Shown piece by piece: positions 12,901 to 26,990 of a stretch of 64,000 bases of DNA (positions within the stretch are counted from its first letter, which is position 1; each line of letters opens with the position of its first letter). The DNA comes from Caprimulgus europaeus (lineage: Eukaryota; Chordata; Aves; Caprimulgiformes; Caprimulgidae). The stretch covers positions 5,181,501-5,245,500 of the forward strand of contig OU015550.1 of assembly GCA_907165065.1 (NCBI GenBank). Reading direction: 5' to 3'. Below the pieces are notes generated by a model. The model saw only the letters and a program-made list of their open reading frames with translations, did no database searches and was not told the origin of the DNA. The position numbers and the translations under genes were made by a program.

Positions 12901-15900
12901 GCAAATTGTTCATCATGTTTCTGTTCCAGCCATCTCTATGGCTTTCTTGTTCCAAGCCATTTCCAGTGCTCCTGCATCTTAAGGTTTTGGCTACTGGGAC
13001 AAATGGTGATGCAGGTGGGAAGGAAAGGAGGCAAGAAGTGGTAAACATGGCTAGGAAGACAGTGTGGAAAATCCCACATCAAGAGGAGCTGTTAGATGGG
13101 GACTTACTCACCAACACAGCAACCCAAACTGAGTTACCTTGTTCTGCCTCAATAAGAACTTCGGGAGCTTTGTTGGTGGTGGTGCTGTCCCCTTCTCCTG
13201 CCGTTTCACATACTTCTTCCTGGCCAAGTACACTTTACCAGGATCCACCCCAGTCTGTGGAAAAGAGAGAGAGTTTTCTTTGAAACAGACTGTTCAGCCC
13301 CGCCCTAAGGGGCTGCTATTTCTTTCCTGCTCTTTCCCAGCCTGTGGCACGTGGCACAGGAGGACAGCACCAGCTGTACACCGGAGTGAGGTGATCCTGA
13401 TGGCAACCAAACAACAACATGCTCAGTAATTCAGGGTACCTGCACATGCAGGGAGGAGAGACTTGCAGTAGCAGGATGACTCTGCTTTGGCAGAGCCAGG
13501 ATTCAGGCATAACCTCTAAAATAAGATCTACAAACAGTCCTGAAGATCAGGGAGAAAAGGATGGAAGAGTAGAGGATGGATGTGACCATCTTTCATCATC
13601 ATCCTAGGCTTAATTATCATCATGTAGCAATATAGGAGAGAGCAAGGGCCATTTGGGATTGGCTGCAAGCATAAATTTCTTAGGGCATTGCTCACCTTGG
13701 CTATAATCTTCTCACGGAATATCTCTGAGTTGGCAAAATACAATGGCGAGCAGTAGGTCACAATTTTAATCCCATTAAGTTCATGTACCTGCAACAGAGA
13801 CCAGAGCTCAAACTGTGTGTGACAGGGACCGTGTGGGGTGCAGGGCAGGTGGGGGTTTGGGCAGCAGATAACTGGGAAGGTCAAGCTGAAGAGCAGCTCT
13901 CCTGCCACCCCTGAAACAAGCAGCAAACAACAGCAGCAACATCCAGATCACATTGGGTACCAGTGGCAAAGAAGAGCATTTTCTCTGAGTATACTTGAGC
14001 TTCTGCTCACCTTGTTGTAGGCTTTAGGGTTCTTGTAGATGTCAGTGGAAGTTACTTGGCCCAGGGCAGAGCCGTTACGGCTAGGAGAAAAAAGGTGACC
14101 AGAATTAGAGTAAATCTTGCAGGGCAAGAAAACTGCTTCACTTCACATTCCACACCAGGATTTGAAAATTTGCTTTATGAAAACTCTTAGATTCCATCCC
14201 TGCAGAGTCTACAGGGCAAAAAAGAGTCAGCAGTTTGAGATCCCAGACTGGGAAATATTAATAAAGGGCTTTGATGGATTAAAAGTGGTGTGTCAACTTC
14301 ACACCAGTCTCTGCACATATCCAGGGCTCTTTCTTTTTATGAGCAGGATTTTCTGCTGTGGACTATGCAGGTAGCTTTTTCTGCTGAAGTAAATACCTTC
14401 TGGCTTCCCCTTGCCTTGGGATATGCACATCTCTGACCGTGAGCAGGAGTGGGAATGCAGGCAGTAAATTAGCGCCTGCCATTCCTGTTTGCACATTCCA
14501 GGGGCCGGGGAGGACACCTGCACTCCCCCAGGCTCCTACCACACGTTCCTTCCACACACAGGCCAGAGGTCAGTTATAAAAATAATCTATCACTTATTCT
14601 GCAGCTGAGAGATTTTCCTTCTCTTTTGGATTTTGTAGCTACATCGGTACTTACAACTGGGTATGGAAAACCACGACCAGCACGGAAAATCCTACACCCA
14701 CAGCGACTCCGTAGGGAAGGCTCAGGAAGAAAGCAGACAAGAAACTCACCAGCCAGACCAACTGCAGAAAGAGAAGAACACGTCAGGCCATTTTAGTCTA
14801 CCATGGCTGGAGCGCAGTGATGGATGGAAAATGGCTCTGTGGTGCTATTCTGGACCCCAAGAACTACACAGCTGAGGATCAAAAGACCAAGGCCTGAATT
14901 CTGCAGTTATTCTAATTATACAGTTTATTGCATGCTTTTGTGTGAAACACCATTGCTGGGAAGCTCGCCAGAAGCCCCAGTTTTTCAGCCATAAAAGCAG
15001 CCAGTGCATTTCTTCACAGCCACATGAACACTCACACCACTCATCCGGTTCAAAAAGTACCAGCCTATCTAGTCAAGAAAAGGCTCCTGCAGATCAGCCC
15101 ATCTGCTGCTCAGTAACTGCTCCCAGCCCCAAGGAAGCTCCTGCTGTCAGTCTGAGCATTTCAGAAGGAATGAGCATCTATCTGAAAACTGCCTGAGCAC
15201 CTACTATAAATGACCTGCACACACAGCAGATTTGATGACAAAGTATGACAGAGCATACCAAAACCTGCTCCACCTCTCAGCTCAGAGCTCTGTCATTTGT
15301 CATTTTTATAGATGAGCACTTGAGCATCTCCCTCCATATGAAATTAGTCCTGCCTAAGCATAGAAAAGTGCCCTCTGAGAGTCATTATCAGGTTATTATA
15401 ATCCCATCCTCAAGACTGATAAAACCTAACTTTGACCTTGGACAAATCAGGGTAACTTTGATAACTTTAGCATCTTAATTTATATGCATGGTGCATCTAA
15501 AAGGCAAGTAAGAGCTTCCCTCCATCCAGACTTCACACTGGCCTTTATCTGGGGAGTGATCCCTGTAGTTAGCACTGAAACACTTGACGTAATGAACACT
15601 CATGGTCTGACATCACCCAGAAATGGTTCCCTGTTTTGGGACAGGACACTGAATCTAGTTCAAATTCCAGGGAGATTAAGGTCAAGGCAATGTAGTTCAC
15701 TCCACTGGCATCTGCCTGGTCCCCACGCTCCCTGCACCCATCCAGAGGTTGCTGGTGGGAAGAGCTTTGTTCCAGCAGCTCATTGGAAACACAGCACAGC
15801 GGGGGAATGGGCCTGGCTGTGCTGTGAGGTCAGATGATTCACATGGGCCAAACCAGAGAGGTTTCTGATGGCTGTTCACCTCTGCTGGGGTGAACTTCAC

Positions 15901-18900
15901 CTGCCCTATATGAACTGCTAGAGCCACCCAGACCTTCCATCCTACCCACCAGGCATCAGCAGAACCCATTCAGAGAGGTGCTTAAATGGCTGTAAACAAT
16001 TCCCAACGGAGAACTGCATCTTCCCATCAGTGACTTTCCCTCTCTGCCAGTTCTTCTCTGCATAACCATGTCAGCTCAGACCTCACATGTCTCTGGTCCA
16101 GTCCTTCCCAGAGGCTCAATCCTAGGCACGGACCGTTTTTTCTGTAGCTCATGCCTTGTGCTAGAGTGTGCCTTCACGTCATGATCACACCCCTGTGAAA
16201 TCTCTGCCTGGGCTGCTCACCCATCTCTTCTCCAGCACCTGTTTGAACAGTATTTTGGGGAAGCTCTTGATGACTCAGGTCAGCCCCTTTGGACTCCTGA
16301 TTTCTCCGATAAGGCGGTTTGTGGAGACCTGACAGGATATTGGCTGGGTGTCCACACACAGCACTCAGCCGTGGGAGCCCTGTTCAAACACTGTCTTTTT
16401 ATGTCAGACATTTCCAAATTCCGTTCTCACTCCCCCGCACCCCCTGCCTGGGTTTATACATCAACCAGTGCCTGGAGTCCTTATCGCTCTGAAGGGCTCT
16501 CCTCACCCTGGAGGGCTATTGTGTGAGTTTTTAAGTCATGACTCCCAGATATTGAGCAGGGCCGGTTTGGCTAGTTCTGGGCAAACAGGCTCCCACAGGT
16601 GATTGGCATTTAAACAGAGCAGGTAATAGTTCAGCCTCTCGGATATGTGCGCTAAGCATGAGAGTGCTCCGCTGGGCAGGACAGGCTCTGCCGCTGCTCA
16701 GGACCTTCTTGGTGAGGGGTTGGAAGCACAGCCACATTGAGAGAGTCAATCCCACCTTCTGCAAGGGACTCACATAGTCCTCCTGCCCCCAAAAACCTGC
16801 TGGGGGGCTGCCTGCTCACCCTGCTCACTCTGCCTCACATAGCCCTGGGCTGAGCTGCCAACACAGGATCCCCAGGCCACCCATCCCCAGGCACTCACGC
16901 AGTCCAGCTTGCTCTTCTTCCACAGGTAGAAGGGATCAGCCAGCTGCTTGAGGGAGTTTTTCAGGTTCACTGCGATGAGGGCTCCCAGGACAGACTGTGG
17001 AGGAGAGGGGATCGTGTCAGCGAGGATGGGGGTGTGCAGTGTGGATGTTTTGCAGCAGATGCTTTCTGCAGCATCTGCCTTCCTTGGTCCAGTTACCACA
17101 AGGATGACACTCACAAAGATCTCACTTGGATCTGAACATGACAATTTAGACTGTTCCTGCTGCCAGAGACTCAGCATAGACAGGACTCCAGGCAGGCCAG
17201 GAGCAAACAGTGCTGTGCAATGGTTTGTACTTGGGTTTTTTGGAGCAAGGCTGTGCCTTGGCTTGGGTGTGTAGAATATGTGACGCAATGGCTGTTTGCC
17301 CAGAAGTTTGTGTTACCTTTGGAAGAGGTTCGAGGTAGATCCCCAGAGCCAGCATGGTCACCATTACCACCAAGGCCACACAGAGACTTGACACCTGCAA
17401 AAAAGAAATAAATCACTTCAGCAAACATCAGGATCTTCCTACCTCTCCTCTGAGTCTCTCCTCTCCTGCTGCTTCAGCCAACAGCACAACTGGTCACTGT
17501 AGTATTTTATGTGAGCAGGCACTTGCCACTGAGAAATCAGCTAGGATGTTGCAGATCACAGAGGTAACCCCAAAATTCCCTCATGTGATAGCTCTGCTCA
17601 ATCAAGGGAGCCAGACTGAGAGTGCAGATTCACACTCTACATCTGTGACCAATCCAAAGAACCCTCCAGGGAAAAAAATGGGGTTGAGGAGGGAGGAAAT
17701 TCTGCTTTGACAACAGCAATGTGAAGCACTCATATATGGAGCTGCTCCAGACCTACAGCAGCAATGTCAGGCTGGCAGCACGCAGCAGCTACAGAGGTTT
17801 GTGTCAGAGTAGGGTCATGTAGAAAAGAGAAGAGGAGGAGGAGATACTAACTTGTGATTTCCCTCCTGCCCCATCCACAGCGAGCGTGACGGAGAGAGCA
17901 CAGCAGATCACGTGGATTTTGAAGAAGGATCCAAAGAAGTTGCTGCAGCCCAGGGCCAGCATTTCCTGTGGAGATGAGGGAACATGGTCATCAGCAAGGA
18001 CAGCTGCCCATCCTGCCCTGCCAACGTGTGTGAGCTGCCAGGCAGGAGCGCAGGTGCCCAAATCTGGGGTCTGTGTGGCCAGGGAAGGGACCTGGGTTCC
18101 CTGCAGTGTGTCCCAGACCCTTTCCTTCCACTAAGAGCTGGGACAGGCTTTGGTATAGCAGGGAAACCTGGAAGCACAATTCCACATAAACACGTTGTCA
18201 TCTGTTGACACACTAAGGGCAGGGCTTCATGTGGTATGTTTGGCTGTTATTTAAAGCTGCCACCGTGCCAGTGATGACAGAAGAGGATTATTTAATGTCC
18301 TGCCTCTCACAGTATCTAGGTGACACACCAGGAATCCAGGTCTTTCTCTGCTCAGTGAGAAATACATGTGCCTCGTTGTGCTCCAACAACCTGCAAAAGT
18401 ACCCTCTATGCCAGCACTCAGGGCTGAAGCCTCAGGTCTGGAGGGAGACCAAAGCAAAGAGCTCAGCCTAAGGCTTTCTTCCCTTTTGCAGGCTCTCTCC
18501 AATCCATGGGAGATGGATCTGCCATGTCCTTTCAACCCTGACATGGCAAGCTGCCACGGGAGCCTGCATGCGTGGGAGCAGCACGTCTGGTTTATGCAGA
18601 GCGCGTTTGAAAGCTTCCCATTCATGCAGCGAGGTTTTCCTTTCACGCCTGAGAGCAAGGGGAACGGTCCTTGACTGTGTCCTTCCAGACCAAGCGTTAC
18701 CTGGTTGGGGTCCACGTCGTAGCCATGCTTGGCTGCCAGCGTTCTCCCCATGGCTAGGTTGATCACGTAGCTCACGATGGCGAGCGAGAAAGCTGTGCCG
18801 ATCATGTCTTTCCACTTGTTCACCAGGGGCAGGGTTGGTGCTGGGAACCTGCACTCAGAGCAGAGGTGAGAAGCAGTTGTGACACCAGTGTTTGGGGGCT

Positions 18901-21900
18901 GGTGAAGTGGGTGAGGAGCTTGTGCATTCAGGAATGACATGATCCATGTCTACACTGTGGACAGCTTGAGTGGATGGTGACAGTTGTGTAATGGGGAACA
19001 GCGGTGCTGCGTGAGAACCCTGGAAGGGGACTGTCATACAGCGGGGAAGAGTGAGGTGTTTTCCAGGCTGCAGGAGGAGAAGGAGGAGGAAGGAAAATTA
19101 TCTGGAAGTTGAGTCAGACCTGCACAAGCACTTACCCCATGCTAATCTTCCCAACTACTGGCATGCCGTACTTCTCGGGCATGTTAAAGCTGCCAGAGAT
19201 CGCAGTCGCAACTATTACCTGAAAGTACAGAGAATAAAAGCGCAGTGAGCAGAAAGAGCATGAGCTCGCTCACAAACACTGAGCTTGCTGTGCTCCTGGG
19301 GCTGACAGGAGAAAATGAACACCAAATTTGGGCTAGGAAAGGAGAGAACCTCCCCAGAATGAGTTATATTCCTCATCCTCAGCATCACCAGGAGGCAGGT
19401 ACAGTCTAACAGAACAAGCTGGGTGTCAGAGGTATCCTCCATGAGGATGACCCAGTTTCTGACCCCAAGTCATGTGGGGATCATGTCATATTCACTGTAC
19501 AGATGCTCTACATGATGGGCCCTCTGTGAGCAGAAGCAGGTCTCCCAGGACTGTTAGGTGAGGGACTGTCTCCCAGAAGGTCCAAGGGACAGCTCGTGCA
19601 CCACTTACGATGATGATCTCCATGGGGATGGGCATCCGGATCTTCTTCATGTACTTTAGGTTGAGCTCCTTGACGATGATCAGGAGCACAGCACTGACCA
19701 AGGCATAGACCAGGGAGGCCACGTTGGTCTTGGGCAAACCTTTACAAATATCAATGAATGTCTAAAGGGGAGAGAAGAGGAGAAGGTGTCATGGGGAACC
19801 AGAGTCTCTGGACAATATGGACAGTACAATGGAGAAAGCATGTTACCATAATGACTGCAAACACCTTGAGGTGTGATGAGGACTGTCTAGGGTGAGAGAA
19901 GTGCTGAAACCCTTCTGCTGGGACAGCAGCATCCAGCCCTGGGTCTGCACTCTTTGGTCAGATGCAGTTCTAGCTGCATCCATGGAGGATGCAGAAAAGC
20001 TCAGGAATGGGTAAACTTGCTCATAGGAAAAGTTTCTGTTGCTAACACTTGTGCAAGACTCCTGCTGTAAAGCAACAGAGCTGATATTCTCTCCAAATCC
20101 CAGACCCATTTAATTATTTCTAATTAGATACTAGCGGCTAAGGGCTCGGGTAACGCTGTGTAGGAAATACGATGTCAGCAGTGCAGGTGTGTGGGCTGGG
20201 AGTGTGCAGACAGACATATTTCCCCTCCCTCCACTCCAAGAGGTGCAGAGAAGGTCCCTGTCCAGAGCACCCACTTACATAGACGATAGCTAAGGGCCCG
20301 GTGTAAGATGGGACTGTCAAGCCGAAGACGTACTTGAGCACGGAGATGAGGATCTGCAACCCTGCTGCTGTCATGAAGCCCCTGATGAAAGACTCTGAGA
20401 GGTAGATGGCAACAAAGCCAAACTGCACGAATCCCAGGCACAGCTAGGGCAGGACAGACAAGGTGTTATTAGAAGCATGCCAGCCTGGAAGGGCGAGGTC
20501 CAGAGCCTGAGCCTGCCCGTGTCGGGTCGGCTGCTCCTCTGGGAGAGAGGGAGCATCCCTCCCACACAGCCGCGCACGGGCTGGGCTGAGCAGACTGTCC
20601 CAGAGCAGGGATGGGGAGAGGAGAGCTGCAGGGTGCTGGGGTGTCATCACATCACTGGCTGCCAGCCTGCCCCAGGGGCTGGTCTCACCCTTGGCCAGAC
20701 CATTTGGAGAATTTCACATCAAGACTGCAGCTGGGGCGAGTTCCCCCCAAAAAACTCCTTTCTGAGGCATCATCCACTTAGAAGTGGAGCCTCTTCCAGC
20801 ACCTGCTGCCACCATCTCTGCTCCAGGGACAGAGCTCAGCTGACTCTGTGAGGGTCAGCTCTGGCCAGAGGACACAGCAGAGGTGGTGCAGCAAGTCCTT
20901 ACCTGTATGATGGCTGTCAGGCAGGCTAACGTGGCAGAGATCTCCAGCCTGGCCGCTTCCAAGGCTGTGGTGTTCACACTGGTCTCATTGGTGGTATGGT
21001 TGAAGTACTGGAAGTCCGACTCTGGAGCCAACTCATTGCAGACGTTGCCAACAATAATGCTGATGACTGCAAAAGTACCTACAGCACAACACAGTGATGT
21101 CAGTAGTTTTCTCTAGAGAGCATCCTGTCCTGGAAGGCACTTGGACAGGTTGGGCTGTCTAGACAGAGTCACCCAACCCATCACTGCAGCCAGCCCCATG
21201 GCAGGATACAGCAGCGTTTCATTGGGGTGTGATCCTGCTGTGCAGCCAGAGTGAGGGATCCTGTAGACCCCTGACAGACCAAACATGCCCAAACATCTCT
21301 ATTCTGGGACATATTGAGCATTCCCAGCCAACATTTAACAGCCTTGTGCAGACAAATGCTCTGCAGACTCTTACCTGGGACCATCTGATGGATACCACCA
21401 AGGAACAGGTATGTTACCAAGGGGAAGAAGGATGAGTAGAGCCCGTTGACAGGAGGCAGGTTGGCCAGCAGAGCGAAGGCCATCCCTGGAAAACATGAGG
21501 GAAATGGGCAGGTCACCCAGATCTGTGCAGCTGACATCAACTCCCTGCCCTGCTCACCCTCATGTCAGCTCCCAGAAGATGCTGTGGTCAGCACAGGGTG
21601 CTGCTTTCTGGGCAGGAGAGGCCAAAGAGGGCAGGGAAGGGCACCACAGAGAAATATAGAGACAACCTGGTCAGAAGTAGAGCTCGGGCTGATACATGTC
21701 AGCAGTAAAGGTGGCTAACCCCCCAGACTGGACATCAGCTCTCATCTGCAGACCTTTACTTGAACTGGCAAAGTGTTCAATGTCTTGGTGACCCAGAAAG
21801 TCATTGCATCTCACCTTGTGGCACCTGAATCGTCCCTGCACTGAGCCCACCGAGAACGTCCGACAAAATGTAGTCCTTAATTTTATACTTGGGAAGCCAC

Positions 21901-23078
21901 ACGAGTATTGGGAACAGGCTGAAGAGGATGAGTTTGAATCTGGAAGCTGAACATCTGGAGAAGATAAAAAAACAATGCAAATAAGTAAAGGAGGAAGGAA
22001 GTGAGCTGGGAAGTGAGCAAGCAAGGGAGCGAGGAAGGATCTTCCTAGGAATGTCTCAACCTTTCTCCCACACCAAATCCTGAGCCCAGTGCTGGATGCA
22101 CAGCCCTTCCCTGCAAGTGCAATGTGGTTAACTAGCTGGACACGCTGTGGAGGACCTTCCTGACTTGGGAGGTCCCCACTGCTGCCACAGCGGGGAGGAG
22201 AACATGCACAGAGTGAAGGATTTATCTCCCCAGTATCTTGATACCCTTCAGGTAGGGGACAGCTGAGCTGTAGGGAGGACACACAGCTCCGAGGTCCATG
22301 GGGCAGTTGCACAGAGCCAAAGATGAACTTTTTCAGGTGCTTGGTCAAAAAAAAACCCAAGTGTGTCTGAAAGAAGATTGCTTCTGGGTTGACTCATGTG
22401 ATATCTCACATCTCTGCCCGCTAACACAGATATTCTCTCTTTCCTATATTACTACCTTCCGTTTTCCAAGGAGTGGAGCTAGATTTCCAAGACAGTAATC
22501 AGCAGGATTATTATTCTTTATCTGCACAATTATTAATCTTTCTTTAAGGAAAGCCAGTACTATTTTTAATCAGAAAGCTGATAACAGGAAATCCGAGCTG
22601 GAAAGCGTAAAGAAATAACCCACACACCCACACCTACATCACCAATTGCACCTTTTTCACTGTTAAAAAAAACCCTTGGGAAACAGAACCCCAAATCCCA
22701 AATGCCCTTAGAGCAAATGGTTCTGTTTATTGGCCTCACAGCCCAACAGCTGAGGCACTGAAAAGAGTAACCAGGCTCCCTTGCTTCAGTACCATTTGCA
22801 TTTCTCCTCTGCCCTTCATCTATCAAAGCCCTGAAGATCATGGGGAAGGTTTCCCAAGATAAAAATGGGAACTATATCCCCAGGTCCGAATTCTATCCCA
22901 ATTCCAGATCAAATCTGGTTTGCCTGTGTCCCAGTTATATCATTCTATGTTACCTGAAAAGGTTTTTCAATTTTTCCCCAACGGGATAACTTCTGCTTTT
23001 CTTCTCAAACTCTTCATCGAAGAGGCTGACTGAATAGGCAGGACGTTCGACGACATAGCGAGGCCTGGTGTGGTTCAT
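9914..23078 (-). CDS. SLC26A9: SLC26A9, SulP-family chloride transporter/channel (complete coding sequence)
   Basis: Twenty coding exons on the minus strand join without a frame break into 806 residues (human about 791): 22954-23078, 21815-21954, 21375-21485, 20903-21078, 20279-20443, 19609-19761, 19136-19218, 18701-18848, 17852-17965, 17317-17394, 16899-16994, 14655-14761, 14011-14080, 13696-13788, 13138-13254, 12274-12591, 11989-12043, 11444-11589, 10584-10661, 9914-9961. The start is [16 protein letters not shown], two bases after a splice acceptor, so a noncoding first exon must lie upstream; I could not place it. Residues to about 490 form the membrane transport domain ([47 protein letters not shown]). 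Residues from about 515 form the STAS domain, with a variable insert in the 318-base exon 16 and the conserved [14 protein letters not shown]. The protein ends SETQTAL, a class I PDZ-ligand shape. By family knowledge it acts at the apical membrane of epithelia (airway, stomach), conducting chloride. The introns contain no recognised feature. Confidence 0.97.
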
Positions 23079-26000
23079 CTCTGGAGCATTCAAATTTTTC
23101 CCAGAAAAAAAAAGAAAAAGCAAAGCCAAGAATGTGACTGGAGCTGGCCCCACCTGCAGTATAACAGACCGGACACCTCCAGCGTCTGGGAGCCCTCCCC
23201 GAACATCTCCACCCTAAATAGTTTCCCCGTGGCGCAGAGGCAGGTCCTGGGAGTGGCTTCTGCCAGCACTGGGGGCTGCTGCTCCCCAGCTCAGGGAGAT
23301 TTTACCAACTCTTTTGGGATGATGCTAATGAGCGATGCCGCGTGAAGGGGACCGGAGCGCGTCCGGGATTGCCTGGCAGATGAGCAGGGGTGTTATCTTA
23401 GCTCTGCCAGTGACTGCCTTTTTGCCTTGGGCAAGTCACTTGACCTTTCTCATGCCTCGGTTTCACCATCTGACAGTGAGGTTGGCAAGACTTGGCAACG
23501 CTGGGCAGCCCTGACACAGTTTGCAATGGTAGATACTGGCACCATGATTAGAGACACATCCAAGGTGTTCCTGCTGTGCTGCAGAGTGGTCTCACTTGCA
23601 TTCCTGTTTCTCTCTTTCCCATGTTTGATGCACAACCCTTCCCTGTAAGCGCTGGGACGAGGCTGTGGACGAGTCCTTGGTTTACTCTAGGAAGTGATGT
23701 GGAGAAAGATAACAGTTGCTAGTACATTGCAGTGATGAAGATGCCAAAACATCTGGCTGGACTAGTCCCGCCCAGTATCTGGGTCTCACCAGAGAAAGAT
23801 GATGAACTTCAGAGAGCCCTTATTTTACTGTGACCAGCGGTGCCTGGGAAGAGGGGACAATCATTGCAAACTGGGGAGGCTGGGAGTGGAGAGAGGAAGT
23901 GGTCAGATATAAAACAAGGTTCTTGGTAATTATTTATGGTATGGCATGTATCTAAGTGGGTCATTGCCCAACACAGGAGTAAAAGAGGGGGTGGAAAAAG
24001 GTGGTGATTCAGGCAGGAGAACATAGCAAGAAACAACATCCAGGTTTCTGAGAGCTTATGGAGTGGTTTGAATGTGCCTCCTCTGCCCTTTTGGCACTGT
24101 GGGTGCTGCTGAAGTCAGTGTTCACCTCGACACTGAGTGCAGAGGAACCAGGATGAGCTAAATGTCCATCCCCAGGACTCATGTCAGTCCTCAGTGATAA
24201 GCAGTTACCTCGGAGTGGGGGCTGGAAGACACGAGTAATACGGAGCGTAGTGGCCCAGCAGTCCAGGGCAGGAAGGAAAGTATGATGCAGGCAGCCAAAA
24301 CTTTTGGGAGAATTTAGGTCAACAGAATCGTTACGCAAATTGGGGCTAATGGGTTTAGAAAGGGAGGTCACCGAGCCCGCTCCTGCAGTGGATGTTTTCA
24401 TGATCACAGGGGCAATCCAGTGCAGTTTGCTGTAAAACAGCTCCAGCAATGGTGTGTTTCTGGTTCCAGGCTCTGATCTGCACCCACGCTGACTCAGGAG
24501 GGACCCCAGCCTGTTCTTTGGGGGGCTGGCTGGGTGAAAGAGGGGGTGTGCCCCCCTTCCTGCCTTACCAGGTGCTTAACCCCGTGCCCTCAGTGGGCAT
24601 GCACACACTGACACCCCTCCAGCTCCTTTTCAGATAGAGATCCCCTTCCAAGAGCAATGACAAGCTTTACCTTATGGAGGATTGGTGCAGGCCAAGACTA
24701 AGCAGTGTCCTCAGCCCTTTCCCAGTCCCTAGGCTCACGCCAGAAGCCCATCTGATAAACAGTCATTCCCCACTTTTCCCACATCAGTCTGCACAAGTCT
24801 TGTCCCTGCCTCCAGATCCCACTGCTGAGGAGGTTCCCAGCGTGCCCAGCCTTTCTCCAGGTCCAAGCCCCACAACTCTGCTCTAGATTTCCAGTTCTCT
24901 CTTGTGAATATTTTGTAGCCCAGGTCCAGTCTCAGCAACAGGCTTCTAAGGGGTGATAAACCCACCAGAGTTTCTGGTTTAAGAAGCCTGTCTTAGCTCT
25001 ATTTCTGGGCTCCATCACTTGCCGAGCAGCGTGCCTGCCATCAGACACTCTGAACCAGCCAATTATATCACAGCTCTTTAATGAATTTCCCCTGCTGAGC
25101 GAAAGAGCTGGCAATCAGGGAAAATAATAAACAAGGCAAGTATAGAGGGAAAAATATCCCCATGATTAAATTCCATCTTAAACAAACAGGCTAATGATGT
25201 CAGCATCTTGGACAGAGTCAAGTTCTTGACTTGGCTTATCACTGGCCTTGCCCTAGATCAAACAGCAGGTTAAACCTTTGAGATTTGGGAATTAAAGAGA
25301 ACGAGCTGTGTGACTGCTCCTTGAACAAAAGGCAAAACCAGCTGTCCTGGTGTTGATGGGACAAGACCACAGCAAGCTGCAGAGCTGGTTTAAATCCTGC
25401 AGCTGGGGCAGGATGCTGAAGCAGTGCACGTGTGTGGAGAGAAAAGCAGAGAGCCAGCAAGTGGCTGTGTTGGGACCAGGTTTTTCAAGGGCTCTTTTCC
25501 ATGGAAATACAGGTCTAGGGGAAGAGCTCCAAGCTCAGAGCCCTTGTTCCAAGGTTTTCAGGAAGCCCATTCCTCCAATGTGTTGGCCAGAGTGGATGAT
25601 GCTGAGAAATGTGAAGTTTGGCCTCACTGATAAGTCTCCAGGAGAAACTGTGACACACTGAGTACATAACTGCGATGCGATACTCGCAGCAAGCAACAAA
25701 TAAAGGCAGAACTGCTTCACTCCAAGAATTTGATGTGGGTGAAAGATATTGTCCCAGTAGGTCATCAACTGTGCGTCCCATCAGTTAATACCTGGCTGAT
25801 CCCTGCCCTGCCAGTCTCAACCCAGCCTGTGCATGCCAAGCACTGACCTTTTTTCCAGTGTTCATCTTGCAAAAGGACTTACTAAGCTCTTATCTTCTGG
25901 CCCTGTGCTGGTGATAGCTGTGTTTGGGAAGAGGAAAGTCACATTGAGGTTTCTGGCTAGTGTTGATAGGAGCCATTGGCATAAAGCCACTTTCCTCTGC

Positions 26001-26691
26001 TGACGTAGGCACCGAAAAGGGACTCCAGTCTGAGTCAAAATTTAGTGGGAAAGCAATCAGATCGCTGCCTTAGGTGTGATATAGGGACCCAATCTGATCC
26101 CAGTGCAAGAGCTGGACATTCAGGGAATGCCTCTGCGCTGTATTTTAGGGAGAAAAATTCAGTGCTCTGGAAATATTGTTTCCTCCTTTGCCTGCCCCCT
26201 CTCCATCCCCCCTTCTCCTTGCACAAGGCAGCGCACACGCAGATCTCCTTGCTGATTACTTCTCAGCTGATGGAGTTCAGAGGTCTGATCCCTTCCAAAT
26301 CCTGGGTGAATCTTCATTAAAAACATGTCTCTCCCAGCTCCATTGCCCAAGAAAGAGTGATAAAAAGCAACTCTCCCCTACCCCAGGGGACAAGGTCTGC
26401 CCGGAGAAGGCAAGCACAGGTGCAAGGGTTTGGTTGCGACACCAGGACAAGGTCTTGACTCCTGTTGCCCCAAATCAATGCCTTCAGCACCGCGTCCGCC
26501 GCGACTCCTCACCCCCGGCTCCGGCTGCAGGTGCCATGGGAGCCCTGGGGCAACACGGTGAAAGGGCTCAAGTCTTGCAAGGTCAAGTGAGGAAGCCATC
26601 ACCTCCTCCCCTGAAACCTCTGCTGTGCTTCCTCACCGAGGCGTGGCATGGGGAAGGACAGGGCGGCTGCAGGGCCAGGCTCTGCGGTGAT

Positions 26692-26990
26692 GGATGCTGC
26701 AGTATTGGGTGCTGTGGTGTTGGGTGCTGTAGTGTTGGGTGCTGTGGTGTTGGATGCTGTGGTGTTGGATGCTGTGGTGTTGGGTGCTGGGTGCTGTGGT
26801 GTTGGGTGCTGCGGTGCTGGGTGCTGTGGTGTTGGGTGTTGGGTGCTGTGGTGTTGGGTGCTGTGGTGTTGGGTGTTGGGTGCTGTGGTGCTGGATGCTG
26901 TGGTGTTGGCTGCTGCAGTGTTGGGTGCTGCAGTGTTGGGTGCTGTGGTGCTGGATGCTCCAGTGCTGGGTGCTGTGGTGCCGGATGCTT
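26692..26990. repeat. Minisatellite, 15-bp unit GTGCTGTGGTGTTGG and variants
   Basis: About 300 bases of tandem, slightly degenerate GTGCTGTGGTGTTGG, with some shortened units (GTGCTGG, GTGTTGG). The unit length is a multiple of three and stop-poor, so long open frames run through on both strands, giving Cys/Val/Gly-rich and Gln/His/Ser-rich peptides. These are artefacts of the repeat. Confidence 0.95.
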
